Source: Paracoccus zhejiangensis
GTDB lineage: Bacteria; Pseudomonadota; Alphaproteobacteria; Rhodobacterales; Rhodobacteraceae
NCBI RefSeq assembly: GCF_002847445.1
Contig: NZ_CP025430.1
Location: 3,087,001 to 3,151,000 of the forward strand
DNA length: 64,000 bases
Direction of reading: 5' to 3'
Made by a program: the position numbers and the translations under genes. The notes beneath the pieces are model-generated. The model saw nothing but the letters and a program-made list of their open reading frames with translations, was not told the DNA's origin and did not search any database. Shown here piece by piece: positions 1 to 7,749 of this stretch (positions within the stretch are counted from its first letter, which is position 1; each line of letters opens with the position of its first letter).

Positions 1-332
1 CCGATATCAATGGCCTTTCCGATCGAGCCGGTCTCTGGCGCGGAATCGAAGGTCGAGCAGACCTTGTACTGCACGATCCTCGGATCAAGGCGCATCAGCG
101 CCCGGAAGGCGTCGGGCAGATGCTGTTCCATCCACTCGGGGCTGCGCGCCCGAGAGGTGCCGGCGATCCCGACAACATCATATCCGTCGAAGCGTGCCAG
201 CGTGTCTGGGTTAGGTACGCGGGTGAACAGCACCGTGCGCAATCCCGCGAAGGCCGTGACCTCCATCGCGTCGGTCGAGCCGGTGAAATCATCGCCGTAG
301 AAGCCCAGCAGGATGCCGCTGTCTCTTTCCAT
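1..332 (-). CDS. Four-carbon acid-sugar kinase (DUF1537/OtnK family), partial at window edge
   Basis: Only the first 110 codons are present; the gene runs leftward off the edge. The N-terminus carries the family signature GDDFTGSTDAMEVTA (residues about 13-27), which matches the start of DUF1537/OtnK kinases. These phosphorylate four-carbon or branched acid sugars with ATP in the cytoplasm. The ATG at 332-330 overlaps the stop of the RuBisCO-like gene by one base (TGATG), so the two are very likely translationally coupled. A kinase directly after a RuBisCO-like protein is the arrangement known from acid-sugar pathways in which the kinase product is the substrate of the RuBisCO-like enzyme. 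The exact substrate cannot be read here; 3-oxo-isoapionate is one possibility. Confidence 0.85.
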   Translation of the reverse strand, partial: MERDSGILLGFYGDDFTGSTDAMEVTAFAGLRTVLFTRVPNPDTLARFDGYDVVGIAGTSRARSPEWMEQHLPDAFRALMRLDPRIVQYKVCSTFDSAPETGSIGKAIDI

Positions 333-1576
333 CACGAGAATTTCTCCACCGCCTGTTGCAGCAAAGCGGAACGGGATGCCGCCTCGGCCAAGGGCACGCC
401 CGCTTCGGCCGCTTCCCACGCCTGCCGCAAGGACGTGACCCCTGCGGCGACGCCGGCCGGATGGGCGACTACGCCCCCTCCCGCGCAGAAGATGAGATCC
501 GCTGATCCGAGCTGTGCGAAAGTTGGTGCGGCCTGCAGTACGGTTTGCCCTGACGAGAAGACCGGCATCACCGTGTAGGGGTGATCAGGATGCAGTGGCG
601 ACAGGCAGTGGCGGGCCGAGCGGATGACGCTATCGTCCGGTTCCCAGAACTTGTTGGTCAGCCCGTTGACATGCATGTGGTCTACCCCGGCCAACCGCCA
701 CAGAGTCGCCCATGCCGGGTAGGACCAGCCATTGTCCGGCGCGCGCCCCAGTATGCCCCAGCCATTGCGATGCGCGTGAATCGGCAGATGCGAGGCCCGG
801 CGCAGCGCAGTCACACCGGCCGGGCCGACACAGTTGAGGCTGACCATCACGCAGGTGCCGCCGCGATTGGCCACCAGATCGTGACGCCGCTGCATCTCGT
901 CGATCTCGCCGGTGATATTGGCCGCATACATCACCTTGCGCCCGGTCCGGTCGGCATGGCGGTCGATGACATCCATGACCGCGGCGAGGCGTTCCTCGAA
1001 CGGGCAGCGCGGACCATCGGCCTGAAGCTCGTCATCCTTGATGAAATCGATCCCGCCGGCGCAGAGTTCCTCGACAAGCTCTGCCGTGCCTGCCGGGGTC
1101 AACCCGACCGATGGCTTGATGATGGTGCCGATCAGCGGGCCTTTCGTCACCCCCGACAGGCGCCGCGTGCCCTCGATGCCGAAGGCTGGCCCCGGATAGG
1201 TCCCGAAGAAGGATGGCGGCAGGTCGAGATCGGTGATCTTCAGCCCGGCCACCTGTTTCAACTCGCCAAGATTTCCCGCGACCGTCGCGATCAGGTTGGG
1301 GATCGAGGGACCGATATTTTCCAGCGGCCAGGACAAGCGCAGCCGCCAGCTACGGATCGGGCCATTGCCTGCGCTGCCCGGCAGGGCGGGTCCGCCGGCA
1401 TCCTCGATCTCTTCCAGCATCTCGACCCGGGCAGCCGAGCGCGCCTTCAACGCCTCATCCTCGCCTGGTGTGCTGACGAAGGTGCCGGATGATTGCTCGC
1501 CCGCAATGATGCCGGCCGCACGATCGGCATCATCCAGCGTTCTCAGGACATAGTTTGCGGAAAAACGTTCTGACAT
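332..1576 (-). CDS. RuBisCO-like protein (RLP), probable acid-sugar-phosphate decarboxylase/hydrolase
   Basis: 414 aa, normal for RuBisCO large-chain relatives. The active-site set is retained: IIKPSVGL (Lys154, like Rubisco K175), GGIDFIKDDE (Lys180 as the carbamylated lysine, Asp182/Glu183 as metal ligands), and MHVNGLTNK (His302 and Lys309, with the same seven-residue spacing as Rubisco H327/K334 of loop 6). It lies 12 bp after dctM and overlaps the DUF1537 kinase, so it is part of a TRAP-RLP-kinase operon. RLPs in this setting act on phosphorylated 3-oxo acid sugars by decarboxylation or by carboxyl transfer and hydrolysis. No Calvin-cycle genes are near and there is no small subunit, so CO2 fixation is unlikely. 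Methionine-salvage RLPs are an alternative but have different neighbours. Confidence 0.88.
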   Translation of the reverse strand: MSERFSANYVLRTLDDADRAAGIIAGEQSSGTFVSTPGEDEALKARSAARVEMLEEIEDAGGPALPGSAGNGPIRSWRLRLSWPLENIGPSIPNLIATVAGNLGELKQVAGLKITDLDLPPSFFGTYPGPAFGIEGTRRLSGVTKGPLIGTIIKPSVGLTPAGTAELVEELCAGGIDFIKDDELQADGPRCPFEERLAAVMDVIDRHADRTGRKVMYAANITGEIDEMQRRHDLVANRGGTCVMVSLNCVGPAGVTALRRASHLPIHAHRNGWGILGRAPDNGWSYPAWATLWRLAGVDHMHVNGLTNKFWEPDDSVIRSARHCLSPLHPDHPYTVMPVFSSGQTVLQAAPTFAQLGSADLIFCAGGGVVAHPAGVAAGVTSLRQAWEAAEAGVPLAEAASRSALLQQAVEKFS

Positions 1577-1588
1577 CGGGGCACCTTT

Positions 1589-2875
1589 CTAGCGCAGCAG
1601 GGCTTGCGGGACGGCCAGCGAGAACCACGGCACAAAGGCGACGATCAGCGTTGCCAGCACGAGGATCAGGAAGAACGGGATGGTCGCGCGGATGTAGGTC
1701 GACAGCGAAATCTTGGCGATGCCCATGACGATGAACATGTTCATGCCGACAGGCGGCGTTATCAGTCCCAGCATCAGCGTCAGCACCATGACCGTGCCCA
1801 GATGCACCGGATCGAACCCGGCACTCAGCCCGATGGGCATCAGCAGCGGCGCCACCAGGATCAGCGCGGCGTTGCTTTCCAGGAAGCAGCCGACGATCAT
1901 CAGAAAGCCGATGATGGCCAGCATCAGCAAGGTCGGGGACTCGGCCACACCTGACAGGCTCTGCGCCAGGTTCTGGGGGACGCCCAGCCAGGTCAGCAGC
2001 CAGGACACGGTGGCCGCACAGGCGATGATGAAGAAGATCGCCCCGACGGCCATCGCACTGGACCAAAGAACGCGGTAAAGCTGGGTCAGCGTCAGGTCGC
2101 GATACCAGAACATCGCGATCAGGATCGCATAGATGGCGGCGACCGCGGATGCCTCGGTCGGGGTAAAGACGCCGAACAAGATGCCGCCGATCAGCAGAAC
2201 GGGCGCGAACAGCGCCGGCGCCGACCGCCCGAAGGTAACGGCAAGATGTCGCAGCGAGGCGCGCGGTCGGGTGGGCAGGTTGTCGCGGCGCCCGATCCAG
2301 GCGACCAGCAGGCACATGGCAACCGTCATCAGGATCCCGGGCAACAGGCCGGCGACCAGCAATTGCGAGATCGAGGTATTGGTGATGGCGCCGACGATGA
2401 CCAGTGGGATGCTAGGCGGGACGATGGGGCCGACCGTGGCCGAGGCGGCCGTGACGGCGGCCGAGAAGCCCGGATCATAACCCTCCCGCGTCATGACCTC
2501 GATTTCGACCTGACCCAGCCCAGAGGCATCTGCCACGGCAGAGCCGGACATGCCCGACATCAGCAGGCTGGCGACGATATTGACCTGCGCCAGACCGCCG
2601 CGGAAATGCCCGACCAGCGCGTTCGCGAACTCAAAGATGCGGGTGGTGATACCGCCAGTATTCATGACCTGACCGACCAGCACGAAGAACGGTACCGCCA
2701 TCAGCGGAAAGCTGTCCATCGCTCCGAACATGCGCTGGGGCAGAACCAGCATCGGTGTCGTGATCGCCGGATCGGCGAACATGTAGATCATCGGAATGGC
2801 GACAAGGGCAAGACCGACCGGCACCCCGATCAGCAGCAAAAGCAAGCCTGTGATGGATGAAAGGGCGATTGGCAT
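1589..2875 (-). CDS. dctM: TRAP transporter large permease (DctM-type)
   Basis: 428 aa, very hydrophobic throughout, about twelve predicted membrane spans, standard length for the DctM subunit. Typical pieces are the N-terminal PVGLALVAIPMI, the central SGMSGSAVADASGLG, and the IVPPSIPLVIVG and GLITPPVGMNMF segments. It is the sodium-driven translocation subunit of a TRAP transporter in the inner membrane and works with the small permease upstream (10 bp gap) and the periplasmic binding protein. It is followed after 12 bp by the RuBisCO-like gene, which places the transporter in the same transcription unit as the catabolic enzymes and suggests that it imports their precursor. Confidence 0.95.
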   Translation of the reverse strand: MPIALSSITGLLLLLIGVPVGLALVAIPMIYMFADPAITTPMLVLPQRMFGAMDSFPLMAVPFFVLVGQVMNTGGITTRIFEFANALVGHFRGGLAQVNIVASLLMSGMSGSAVADASGLGQVEIEVMTREGYDPGFSAAVTAASATVGPIVPPSIPLVIVGAITNTSISQLLVAGLLPGILMTVAMCLLVAWIGRRDNLPTRPRASLRHLAVTFGRSAPALFAPVLLIGGILFGVFTPTEASAVAAIYAILIAMFWYRDLTLTQLYRVLWSSAMAVGAIFFIIACAATVSWLLTWLGVPQNLAQSLSGVAESPTLLMLAIIGFLMIVGCFLESNAALILVAPLLMPIGLSAGFDPVHLGTVMVLTLMLGLITPPVGMNMFIVMGIAKISLSTYIRATIPFFLILVLATLIVAFVPWFSLAVPQALLR

Positions 2876-2885
2876 GTCAAGTTCC

Positions 2886-3407
2886 TCAGGAATGAAGGTC
2901 CAAGATGTCTTGCAGGTCAGAATTGTCGGGCTCTTGCTGCATCGGCATGGGGCCGGCGAAGATGCCCAGAAATTGCCCCACGATCATCAGGGCAAAGCCC
3001 ACCGGCAACGAGGCATAGACCCAGCCCATCGAGAGACCGAGGCCCGGCGTCGTCTGGCGAAGCGCCCGGCTGGCCAGGTCGTAAGAGTGCCAAAGAAGGA
3101 CTAGCAGCAGGACACAAATTGCGATGGCGCTGGCTGGGCGGGCAAATCCGCGGATGGTCTCGGGTAGCGCGTCGGTGCTCAGCAGGGCCAGATGCTGCCC
3201 GGCACGCGAACAGAGGGCTGCTGCGAACATCGCCTGCCAGATCATCGAATAGCGCGCCAGCTCCTCAGACCATGACAAGGGGGTTGAGAAGACATAGCGC
3301 ATGACCACCTGCCCGAAGACAGCGACGATCATCACGACGAAGAGGACGGCGCAGAGGGCAGCAAGTCCATGGACGAACAGCCGGTCGATCCTGTTAATCA
3401 GGGACAT
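2886..3407 (-). CDS. dctQ: TRAP transporter small permease (DctQ-type)
   Basis: 173 aa with four predicted membrane helices, the usual DctQ layout. The family motif of an Arg-rich turn followed by W-S-E-E is visible as RYVFSTPLSWSEELARY near residues 37-53. It bridges the binding protein and the DctM permease in the inner membrane. It sits between dctP (71 bp upstream, separated by a hairpin) and dctM (10 bp downstream). The C-terminal tail after residue about 150 is polar and Asp-rich and probably cytoplasmic. Assignment to the family is firm; the substrate is set by DctP. Confidence 0.93.
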   Translation of the reverse strand: MSLINRIDRLFVHGLAALCAVLFVVMIVAVFGQVVMRYVFSTPLSWSEELARYSMIWQAMFAAALCSRAGQHLALLSTDALPETIRGFARPASAIAICVLLLVLLWHSYDLASRALRQTTPGLGLSMGWVYASLPVGFALMIVGQFLGIFAGPMPMQQEPDNSDLQDILDLHS

Positions 3408-3443
3408 GAGACAGCTCCGGTGTAGGGTTTGAGACCTTGGCGA

Positions 3444-3466
3444 CCGGGCCGTGCATCACGACCCGG
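3444..3466 (-). promoter_or_regulatory. Intergenic hairpin between dctP and dctQ
   Basis: Two stacked stems, CCGGG (3444-3448) with CCCGG (3462-3466) and CGTG with CACG around a CAT loop, separated by single-base mismatches. It lies 12 bp past the dctP stop and has no T-run. Such hairpins after a binding-protein gene usually protect its mRNA or cause partial termination, so that the binding protein is made in excess of the permease. Function is inferred. Confidence 0.55.
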
Positions 3467-3478
3467 CGGCGGCGCTAT

Positions 3479-4459
3479 TCAGTATCTCTCGCCTGCTTCG
3501 ACGATCCGCGTGTAGAGTTCGGTGAACCCCTCGGCATCGCTGAACTGTTCGTAGACATTGGCGGTCGCGGCGCGCCAGTCGTCCATAACGGGTTCAGTGA
3601 CCGTCATCTTGGAGGCCGCTTCATCCATGCCGGTTTTGACCGATGCCTCGACCAACTCGTCATTATAGACGGCGGCTTCCGCAGCGGCTTGCTCGAACAG
3701 GGCCTGATCTTCCTCGGGGATGCGTCCCCAAGCATTTTCCGAGGCCAGAAGCAGCATGAAGCCGTAAAGGTGCTTGGTATCGGCCAGGTAATCAACCGCC
3801 TCGTCGATTCCGGTCGAGGTGATCAGACCGATCGGATTTTCCTGTCCGTCGATGGTTCCCAGTTCCAGCGCGGGTACGACCTCGGGGAAGGCCATCGGTG
3901 TGGGCTGTGCGCCCAAGGCTTTCCACAGCGCAATCCGTGCCGGCATTTCCGGAACCCGGATCTTCATGCCAGCGATGTCGTTCAGCTCAACGACCTCGGC
4001 ATTGGTGGTCAGCAGACGAGGCGAGCGCATGAAGGTGGCAATCTTGCGTGCACCAAGGTTCTGCTGAAGCCGTGCCGAGATATCGTCGCCGATGGGCCCG
4101 TTCATGACATCCCGCACATGGTCGTTATTCTTGAACAGCAGGTCCCATTCGACGATCATCAGCGCCGGGTCGAAATTCTGCACGATCCCGCCGATCACCG
4201 CGAAATCGGACGTGCCGAATTGCAGCCCTTCGGCGATCTCGCGTTCACCGCCCGCCTGCCCGGAATGCAGCACGTCAATGCGGTAATTCCCGGCACTCTT
4301 CTCTTCGACCAGTTCGGCAAAGCGCATGGCCGCGTCGACCTCGGGCGTGCCGGGTGATCCGACCGCGCCCAGTTTGAATGTGGTCTCGGCGGCGGCGGGA
4401 ATCACCATCATGGCCCCCGCAACGGCAGCCGACAGCATCGTAAGACCAAGTCTCTTCAT
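3479..4459 (-). CDS. dctP: TRAP transporter periplasmic solute-binding protein (DctP-type)
   Basis: 326 aa. A Sec signal peptide (MKRLGLTMLSAAVAGAMM..., likely cleaved after AAA near residue 24) precedes a mature domain starting TTFKLGAVG. Conserved DctP features are visible: EIAEGLQFGTSDFAVIGG, then MRSPRLLTTNAEVVELNDIAG-like spacing and the carboxylate-binding region KIRVPEMPARIALWKALGAQPTPMA, and GTIDGQENP. It captures an organic acid in the periplasm and hands it to DctQM. It is the first gene of the leftward operon that includes the RuBisCO-like protein and the kinase, so the ligand is probably an acid sugar such as apionate or a C4-C6 aldonate; that is inference. Confidence 0.93.
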   Translation of the reverse strand: MKRLGLTMLSAAVAGAMMVIPAAAETTFKLGAVGSPGTPEVDAAMRFAELVEEKSAGNYRIDVLHSGQAGGEREIAEGLQFGTSDFAVIGGIVQNFDPALMIVEWDLLFKNNDHVRDVMNGPIGDDISARLQQNLGARKIATFMRSPRLLTTNAEVVELNDIAGMKIRVPEMPARIALWKALGAQPTPMAFPEVVPALELGTIDGQENPIGLITSTGIDEAVDYLADTKHLYGFMLLLASENAWGRIPEEDQALFEQAAAEAAVYNDELVEASVKTGMDEAASKMTVTEPVMDDWRAATANVYEQFSDAEGFTELYTRIVEAGERY

Positions 4460-4502
4460 GATTTCCTCCGGTTTGCAGGCGCTACTCTCCTCACACGCCT
4501 AT

Positions 4503-4537
4503 TGACATGTCACTGACATTTTATTTATGACATGTCA
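4503..4537. promoter_or_regulatory. Paired palindromic operators in the dctP/SDR divergent region
   Basis: The perfect 10-bp palindrome TGACATGTCA occurs twice, at 4503-4512 and 4528-4537, 25 bp centre to centre, with an extra half-site TGACAT at 4514-4519. Each outer copy is part of a TTGACA -35-like hexamer (4502-4507 rightward, 4538-4533 leftward), so bound protein would block both divergent promoters. The AT-rich spacer is unlike the surrounding DNA. The binding protein is unknown; a GntR-type regulator is plausible from the dyad shape, and no such gene lies in the window. Confidence 0.7.
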
Positions 4538-4592
4538 ACGCCTCGTTTCTTCAGAGGGTGTTTGAGCCAGCAAGCGCGAAGAGGAGAAAGCC

Positions 4593-5390
4593 ATGCTGAA
4601 AGATAGGATCGCGGCTGTGACCGGGGCAGGCCGCGGAATGGGCGATGCGATTGCCATGAAGCTTGCCGAAAGGGGCGCTGCGGTGGTCGTGTCGGATATC
4701 GACGGGGCGGCAGCGGAGCGGGTTGCCCAGAAAATCAAGAGCTTGGGTGGCAAAGCCTTGGGTGTGGCCATCGACGTGTCGAACGAGGATGATGCCGAGC
4801 GGATGGCTCAGCTGGCGGTCGATGAGTTTGGCGGTCTTGACATCCTGGTCAATAATGCCGGGATCTCGACGACCAAGCTGTTCACCGAAACGACCAAGGC
4901 CGACATGGAACGCATCATCGGCGTCAACCTGATTGGCTCGTTCCTCTGCGCGCAGGCTGCCGTTCGCAGGATGCTGCCAAAGGGGTATGGCCGAATCATC
5001 AACATCGCTTCGCTTTCAGGTCAACGTGGCGGGGTTGGACGATCGGCTTACGGGTCGTCGAAGGCCGGGCTGGAGCTGCTGACGAAGGTGATGTCGGTGG
5101 AACTCGCCTCGAAGGGCATTCTGGTGAATAATGTGGCCCCGGGGGCGATTGCGACCCAGATGGCGGTCGAGCAGCACGACCAGAAGACCCGCGATGCCTA
5201 TCACTACCTGATCCCGCAGCGCCGCTACGGCACGCCGGAAGAAATCGCCAATATGGTTGCGTTTCTGGCGTCCGACGAGGCATCGCATGTCAGCGGCACG
5301 ACGATCAACGTCGATGGGGGTTTCCTGACCGCCGGCCTGATGTTCCAGCGGGACGGCGTCGATGTTCCGCCAACTCCGCGGGGCGACTGA
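4593..5390 (+). CDS. SDR-family NAD(P)-dependent oxidoreductase
   Basis: 265 aa classical short-chain dehydrogenase. The cofactor motif TGAGRGMG is at residues 10-17, NNAG at 87-90, catalytic Ser140/142, Tyr153 and Lys157 (YGSSK). Asp35 after the second beta strand (VVVSDID) favours NAD over NADP. A strong ribosome site (GAGGAG) precedes the ATG. It is transcribed away from the TRAP-RLP-kinase operon and shares its operator region, so it probably oxidises an intermediate or the imported acid sugar of the same pathway. SDRs are too diverse for the substrate to be named. An intrinsic-terminator-like hairpin follows, so it looks monocistronic. Confidence 0.9.
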   Translation: MLKDRIAAVTGAGRGMGDAIAMKLAERGAAVVVSDIDGAAAERVAQKIKSLGGKALGVAIDVSNEDDAERMAQLAVDEFGGLDILVNNAGISTTKLFTETTKADMERIIGVNLIGSFLCAQAAVRRMLPKGYGRIINIASLSGQRGGVGRSAYGSSKAGLELLTKVMSVELASKGILVNNVAPGAIATQMAVEQHDQKTRDAYHYLIPQRRYGTPEEIANMVAFLASDEASHVSGTTINVDGGFLTAGLMFQRDGVDVPPTPRGD

Positions 5391-5398
5391 CATCGATC

Positions 5399-5430
5399 AA
5401 AGCGAGACAGATGGCATCTGACCTCGCTTT
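5399..5430 (+). terminator. Hairpin after the SDR gene
   Basis: An 8-bp outer stem, AAAGCGAG (5399-5406) with CTCGCTTT (5423-5430), encloses a second stem CAGAT/ATCTG around a GGC loop. It starts nine bases after the SDR stop. The run of Ts is only the three that end the stem, so termination may be partial or Rho-assisted. The remaining bases to 5622 hold no convincing gene; they are the convergent space before the LysR gene. Confidence 0.6.
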
Positions 5431-5622
5431 AGAGATGCAAGCGCTTGCGGATCAGACGTCGATCAACTGGCCCTTTCAACTGGTCCCGGTCGAAGCGAGG
5501 ATCGTCATCGAGAGCCGGAACGAACACCGCACCACCCAACGACCGAATTCATCGCTAGGCTGTCGTCCCCCGCTCGCAGCATTCTGCCGCTATGGCTCGG
5601 GAAATCCACTTGGCTCGACTGT

Positions 5623-6531
5623 TCAGGTTTCCGGAACAGCCTCTGACTGCCACCTCGTCAGCAGCATCTGAAGGAATTGCTCTGCCCCCGGGGAGGCCTT
5701 GGCTTGTGGCACCCGGACGATGCCGACGGTGCGATTGACGGTTGGCGCTTTCAACGGGATTGCGGCGATCAAGGGGTGCGAGTCCGCCGGCAAGGACATT
5801 CGCGGCAAGGCGGCGATGCCGAGGCCGGCCTCCACGAGACCCAATGAGGTCGAGAGATGCTGGACCTCGTAATAGGGCCGGGGCCGGACAGGAGCGCCCG
5901 AAAGCGCCAGATCCATGATCAGCCGGTTGCCGCTGGCCCGGCCAACGGTGATAAACCGGTGATCCGACAACTCGGCCCACGTCACCTCGTCACGGCTGGC
6001 CAGTGGATGATCGCGGCGGCAGGCCAGATAGAAGGGCTCCTCGATCAGGGGTTCAAAATGGACCTCGGGGTCGTCGGCGCCCAGCAGGGTAATGCCGAAA
6101 TCGACCTCGCGGTTGATCACGCTTTGCAGCACCTCGTTCGCGCCGGCATCGACGATGCGGAAGCGTATCGACGGGTATTCCTTGGTGAACTCGGCTATCA
6201 CATCCGGCAGGAAGTAATAGGCGGCGGTCGGGATGCAGGCGATGCTGACCAGTCCCGAGCGCCGCTCTGCGATCTCGCGCACCGACAGAAGTGAGGTTTC
6301 CAGATCGTCAAGCAGCCTACGGGCGCGCGGCAGGAAATCGCGCCCGACAGCGGTCAGCGAGACACGCCGCGTGGTGCGTTCCAGCAACGGCACGCCAAGC
6401 ACCGCCTCGAGTTTCTGGATGCGCCGGGTCAGGGCCGGTTGCGACAGGTGGATGCTTTCCGAAGCTGCACGAAAGCTTTGCATCTCGGCGGTGGCGACGA
6501 AGGCTTTAAGGTCTTCCAGATCGACATTCAT
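5623..6531 (-). CDS. LysR-family transcriptional regulator
   Basis: 302 aa from the ATG at 6531 (MNVDLEDLKAF), chosen because LysR proteins begin a few residues before the helix-turn-helix; an upstream in-frame ATG at 6603 would add 24 atypical Cys-rich residues. The HTH is clear: FRAASESIHLSQPALTRRI (residues about 18-36), followed by the linker helix and an effector domain (SIACIPTAAYYFLP, then VDFGITLLG). It diverges from the galD-tctC-tctAB operon, the classic LysR arrangement, and so probably activates that operon in response to its substrate or an intermediate. Confidence 0.92.
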   Translation of the reverse strand: MNVDLEDLKAFVATAEMQSFRAASESIHLSQPALTRRIQKLEAVLGVPLLERTTRRVSLTAVGRDFLPRARRLLDDLETSLLSVREIAERRSGLVSIACIPTAAYYFLPDVIAEFTKEYPSIRFRIVDAGANEVLQSVINREVDFGITLLGADDPEVHFEPLIEEPFYLACRRDHPLASRDEVTWAELSDHRFITVGRASGNRLIMDLALSGAPVRPRPYYEVQHLSTSLGLVEAGLGIAALPRMSLPADSHPLIAAIPLKAPTVNRTVGIVRVPQAKASPGAEQFLQMLLTRWQSEAVPET

Positions 6532-6540
6532 GCGCATGTC

Positions 6541-6563
6541 GCAATAATCGTTGACTTCATTGC
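6541..6563. promoter_or_regulatory. Candidate LysR-type dyad in the galD upstream region
   Basis: GCAAT (6541-6545) and ATTGC (6559-6563) form an inverted repeat separated by 13 bp, close to the LysR pattern of an interrupted dyad ending in T...A. It lies next to the regulator start and about 80 bp before galD. This is one short dyad only, so the call is tentative. Confidence 0.35.
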
Positions 6564-6642
6564 ATTTCACACAAGCACGAGCTTCGTGGCAAGAGTTTTC
6601 CATCGCGGGTGAGTGACGACCCGCCAGAGGAAAGCCAAGATC

Positions 6643-7722
6643 ATGTCCAGAATTCCCTGCGTGTTGATGCGTGGCGGTACGTCACGCGGCCCCTTCTTTT
6701 TGGCCTCCGATCTGCCCGAGAACCGGGACGAGCGCGACGCGATCCTGATTGCGGCGATGGGTTCGGGCCACCCTTTGCAGATCGACGGGATCGGCGGCGG
6801 CAATCCCCTGACCAGCAAGGTGGCCATCATTGGCCCCGGCGAACAGCCGGGCGCCGATATCGACTATCTCTTTGCCCAGGTGAATGTCGAAAAGGCCCTG
6901 GTCGATACGGCGCCGAATTGCGGCAACATGCTGGCGGCTGTCGGTCCCTTCGCCATTGAACAGGGGCTGGTCCCGGCGAGCGACCCAGAGACGCGATTGA
7001 CGATCCTGAACGTCAATACCGGCAAGCGGATCGAGGCAACGGTCCAGACGCCCGGCGGTGCTGTCAGCTACGAGGGCGACACGGCCATCGCCGGCGTTCC
7101 GGGCACCGCGGCGCCGGTGCGACTGGCCTTCCTGGATGCGGCGGGCTCGAAAACGGGCAAGCTCTTGCCCACGGGCGCATTGCAGGACGATGTGCAGGGC
7201 GTCAGCGTAACCCATTTCGATATGGCGGTTGCGGCCGTACTGGTCGCCGCCACCAGCCTTGGCAAGACCGGCCGCGAAAGCCCGGCCGAACTGGACGCCG
7301 ATCGGGATTTCATGACCCGCCTCGAGGCGCGGCGCCTGCAATCGGGGCAGATGATGGGGCTTGGTGATGTCAGCGCCATGGTCATTCCCAAGCCCATCCT
7401 GCTAGCCCTGCCGACGGCTGGCGCAACCATCACGGCGCGCTATTTCATGCCGCACGCCTGCCATACCGCCGTGGCCATTACCGGTGCCGTCTGTATCGCG
7501 GCAGCCTGCTGCACGGCAGGAACAGTTGCGAATGAACTGGCCGTCCTGCCCGAGCCGGATGCGCAGGGCCGCAGGCTGCTGATCATCGAACACCCATCGG
7601 GCCGTACACCCGTCGAGATCGAACAGGACCAAGAGACCGGGGAAATCCGCCGTGTCTCGGTCATCCGAACGGCACGCAGGCTTTTCGATGGCTTCGTGCA
7701 TATCCGCGACAAAGTCGCATAA
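6643..7722 (+). CDS. galD: 4-oxalomesaconate tautomerase-like isomerase (PrpF/GalD family)
   Basis: 359 aa, the usual length of the PrpF/GalD family, which has two diaminopimelate-epimerase-like halves. Typical motifs are CVLMRGGTSRGPFF near the start (with the cysteine at residue 6), GIGGGNPLTSKVAI, the second-half-type APNCGNMLAAVGPF and HACHTAVAITGA near residue 275. GalD converts 4-oxalomesaconate between keto and enol forms in gallate/protocatechuate meta-cleavage; other members isomerise methylaconitate or related tricarboxylates. The start at 6643 has a good ribosome site (AGAGGAAAG); an upstream GTG at 6613 is less likely. The tricarboxylate transporter 27 bp downstream suggests an imported tricarboxylate as substrate. 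Confidence 0.85.
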   Translation: MSRIPCVLMRGGTSRGPFFLASDLPENRDERDAILIAAMGSGHPLQIDGIGGGNPLTSKVAIIGPGEQPGADIDYLFAQVNVEKALVDTAPNCGNMLAAVGPFAIEQGLVPASDPETRLTILNVNTGKRIEATVQTPGGAVSYEGDTAIAGVPGTAAPVRLAFLDAAGSKTGKLLPTGALQDDVQGVSVTHFDMAVAAVLVAATSLGKTGRESPAELDADRDFMTRLEARRLQSGQMMGLGDVSAMVIPKPILLALPTAGATITARYFMPHACHTAVAITGAVCIAAACCTAGTVANELAVLPEPDAQGRRLLIIEHPSGRTPVEIEQDQETGEIRRVSVIRTARRLFDGFVHIRDKVA

Positions 7723-7749
7723 AAGATCCCCAAGGAGGAGGAATACCTT

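Noticed and set aside
332..1576. True Rubisco large subunit
   Set aside because: There is no small subunit, no cbb genes, the loop-6 context is MHVNGLTNK and not the Rubisco sequence, and the neighbours are catabolic.
6603..6603. Upstream start for the LysR gene
   Set aside because: The extra 24 residues are Cys-rich and not LysR-like; the ATG at 6531 places the HTH at the normal distance.
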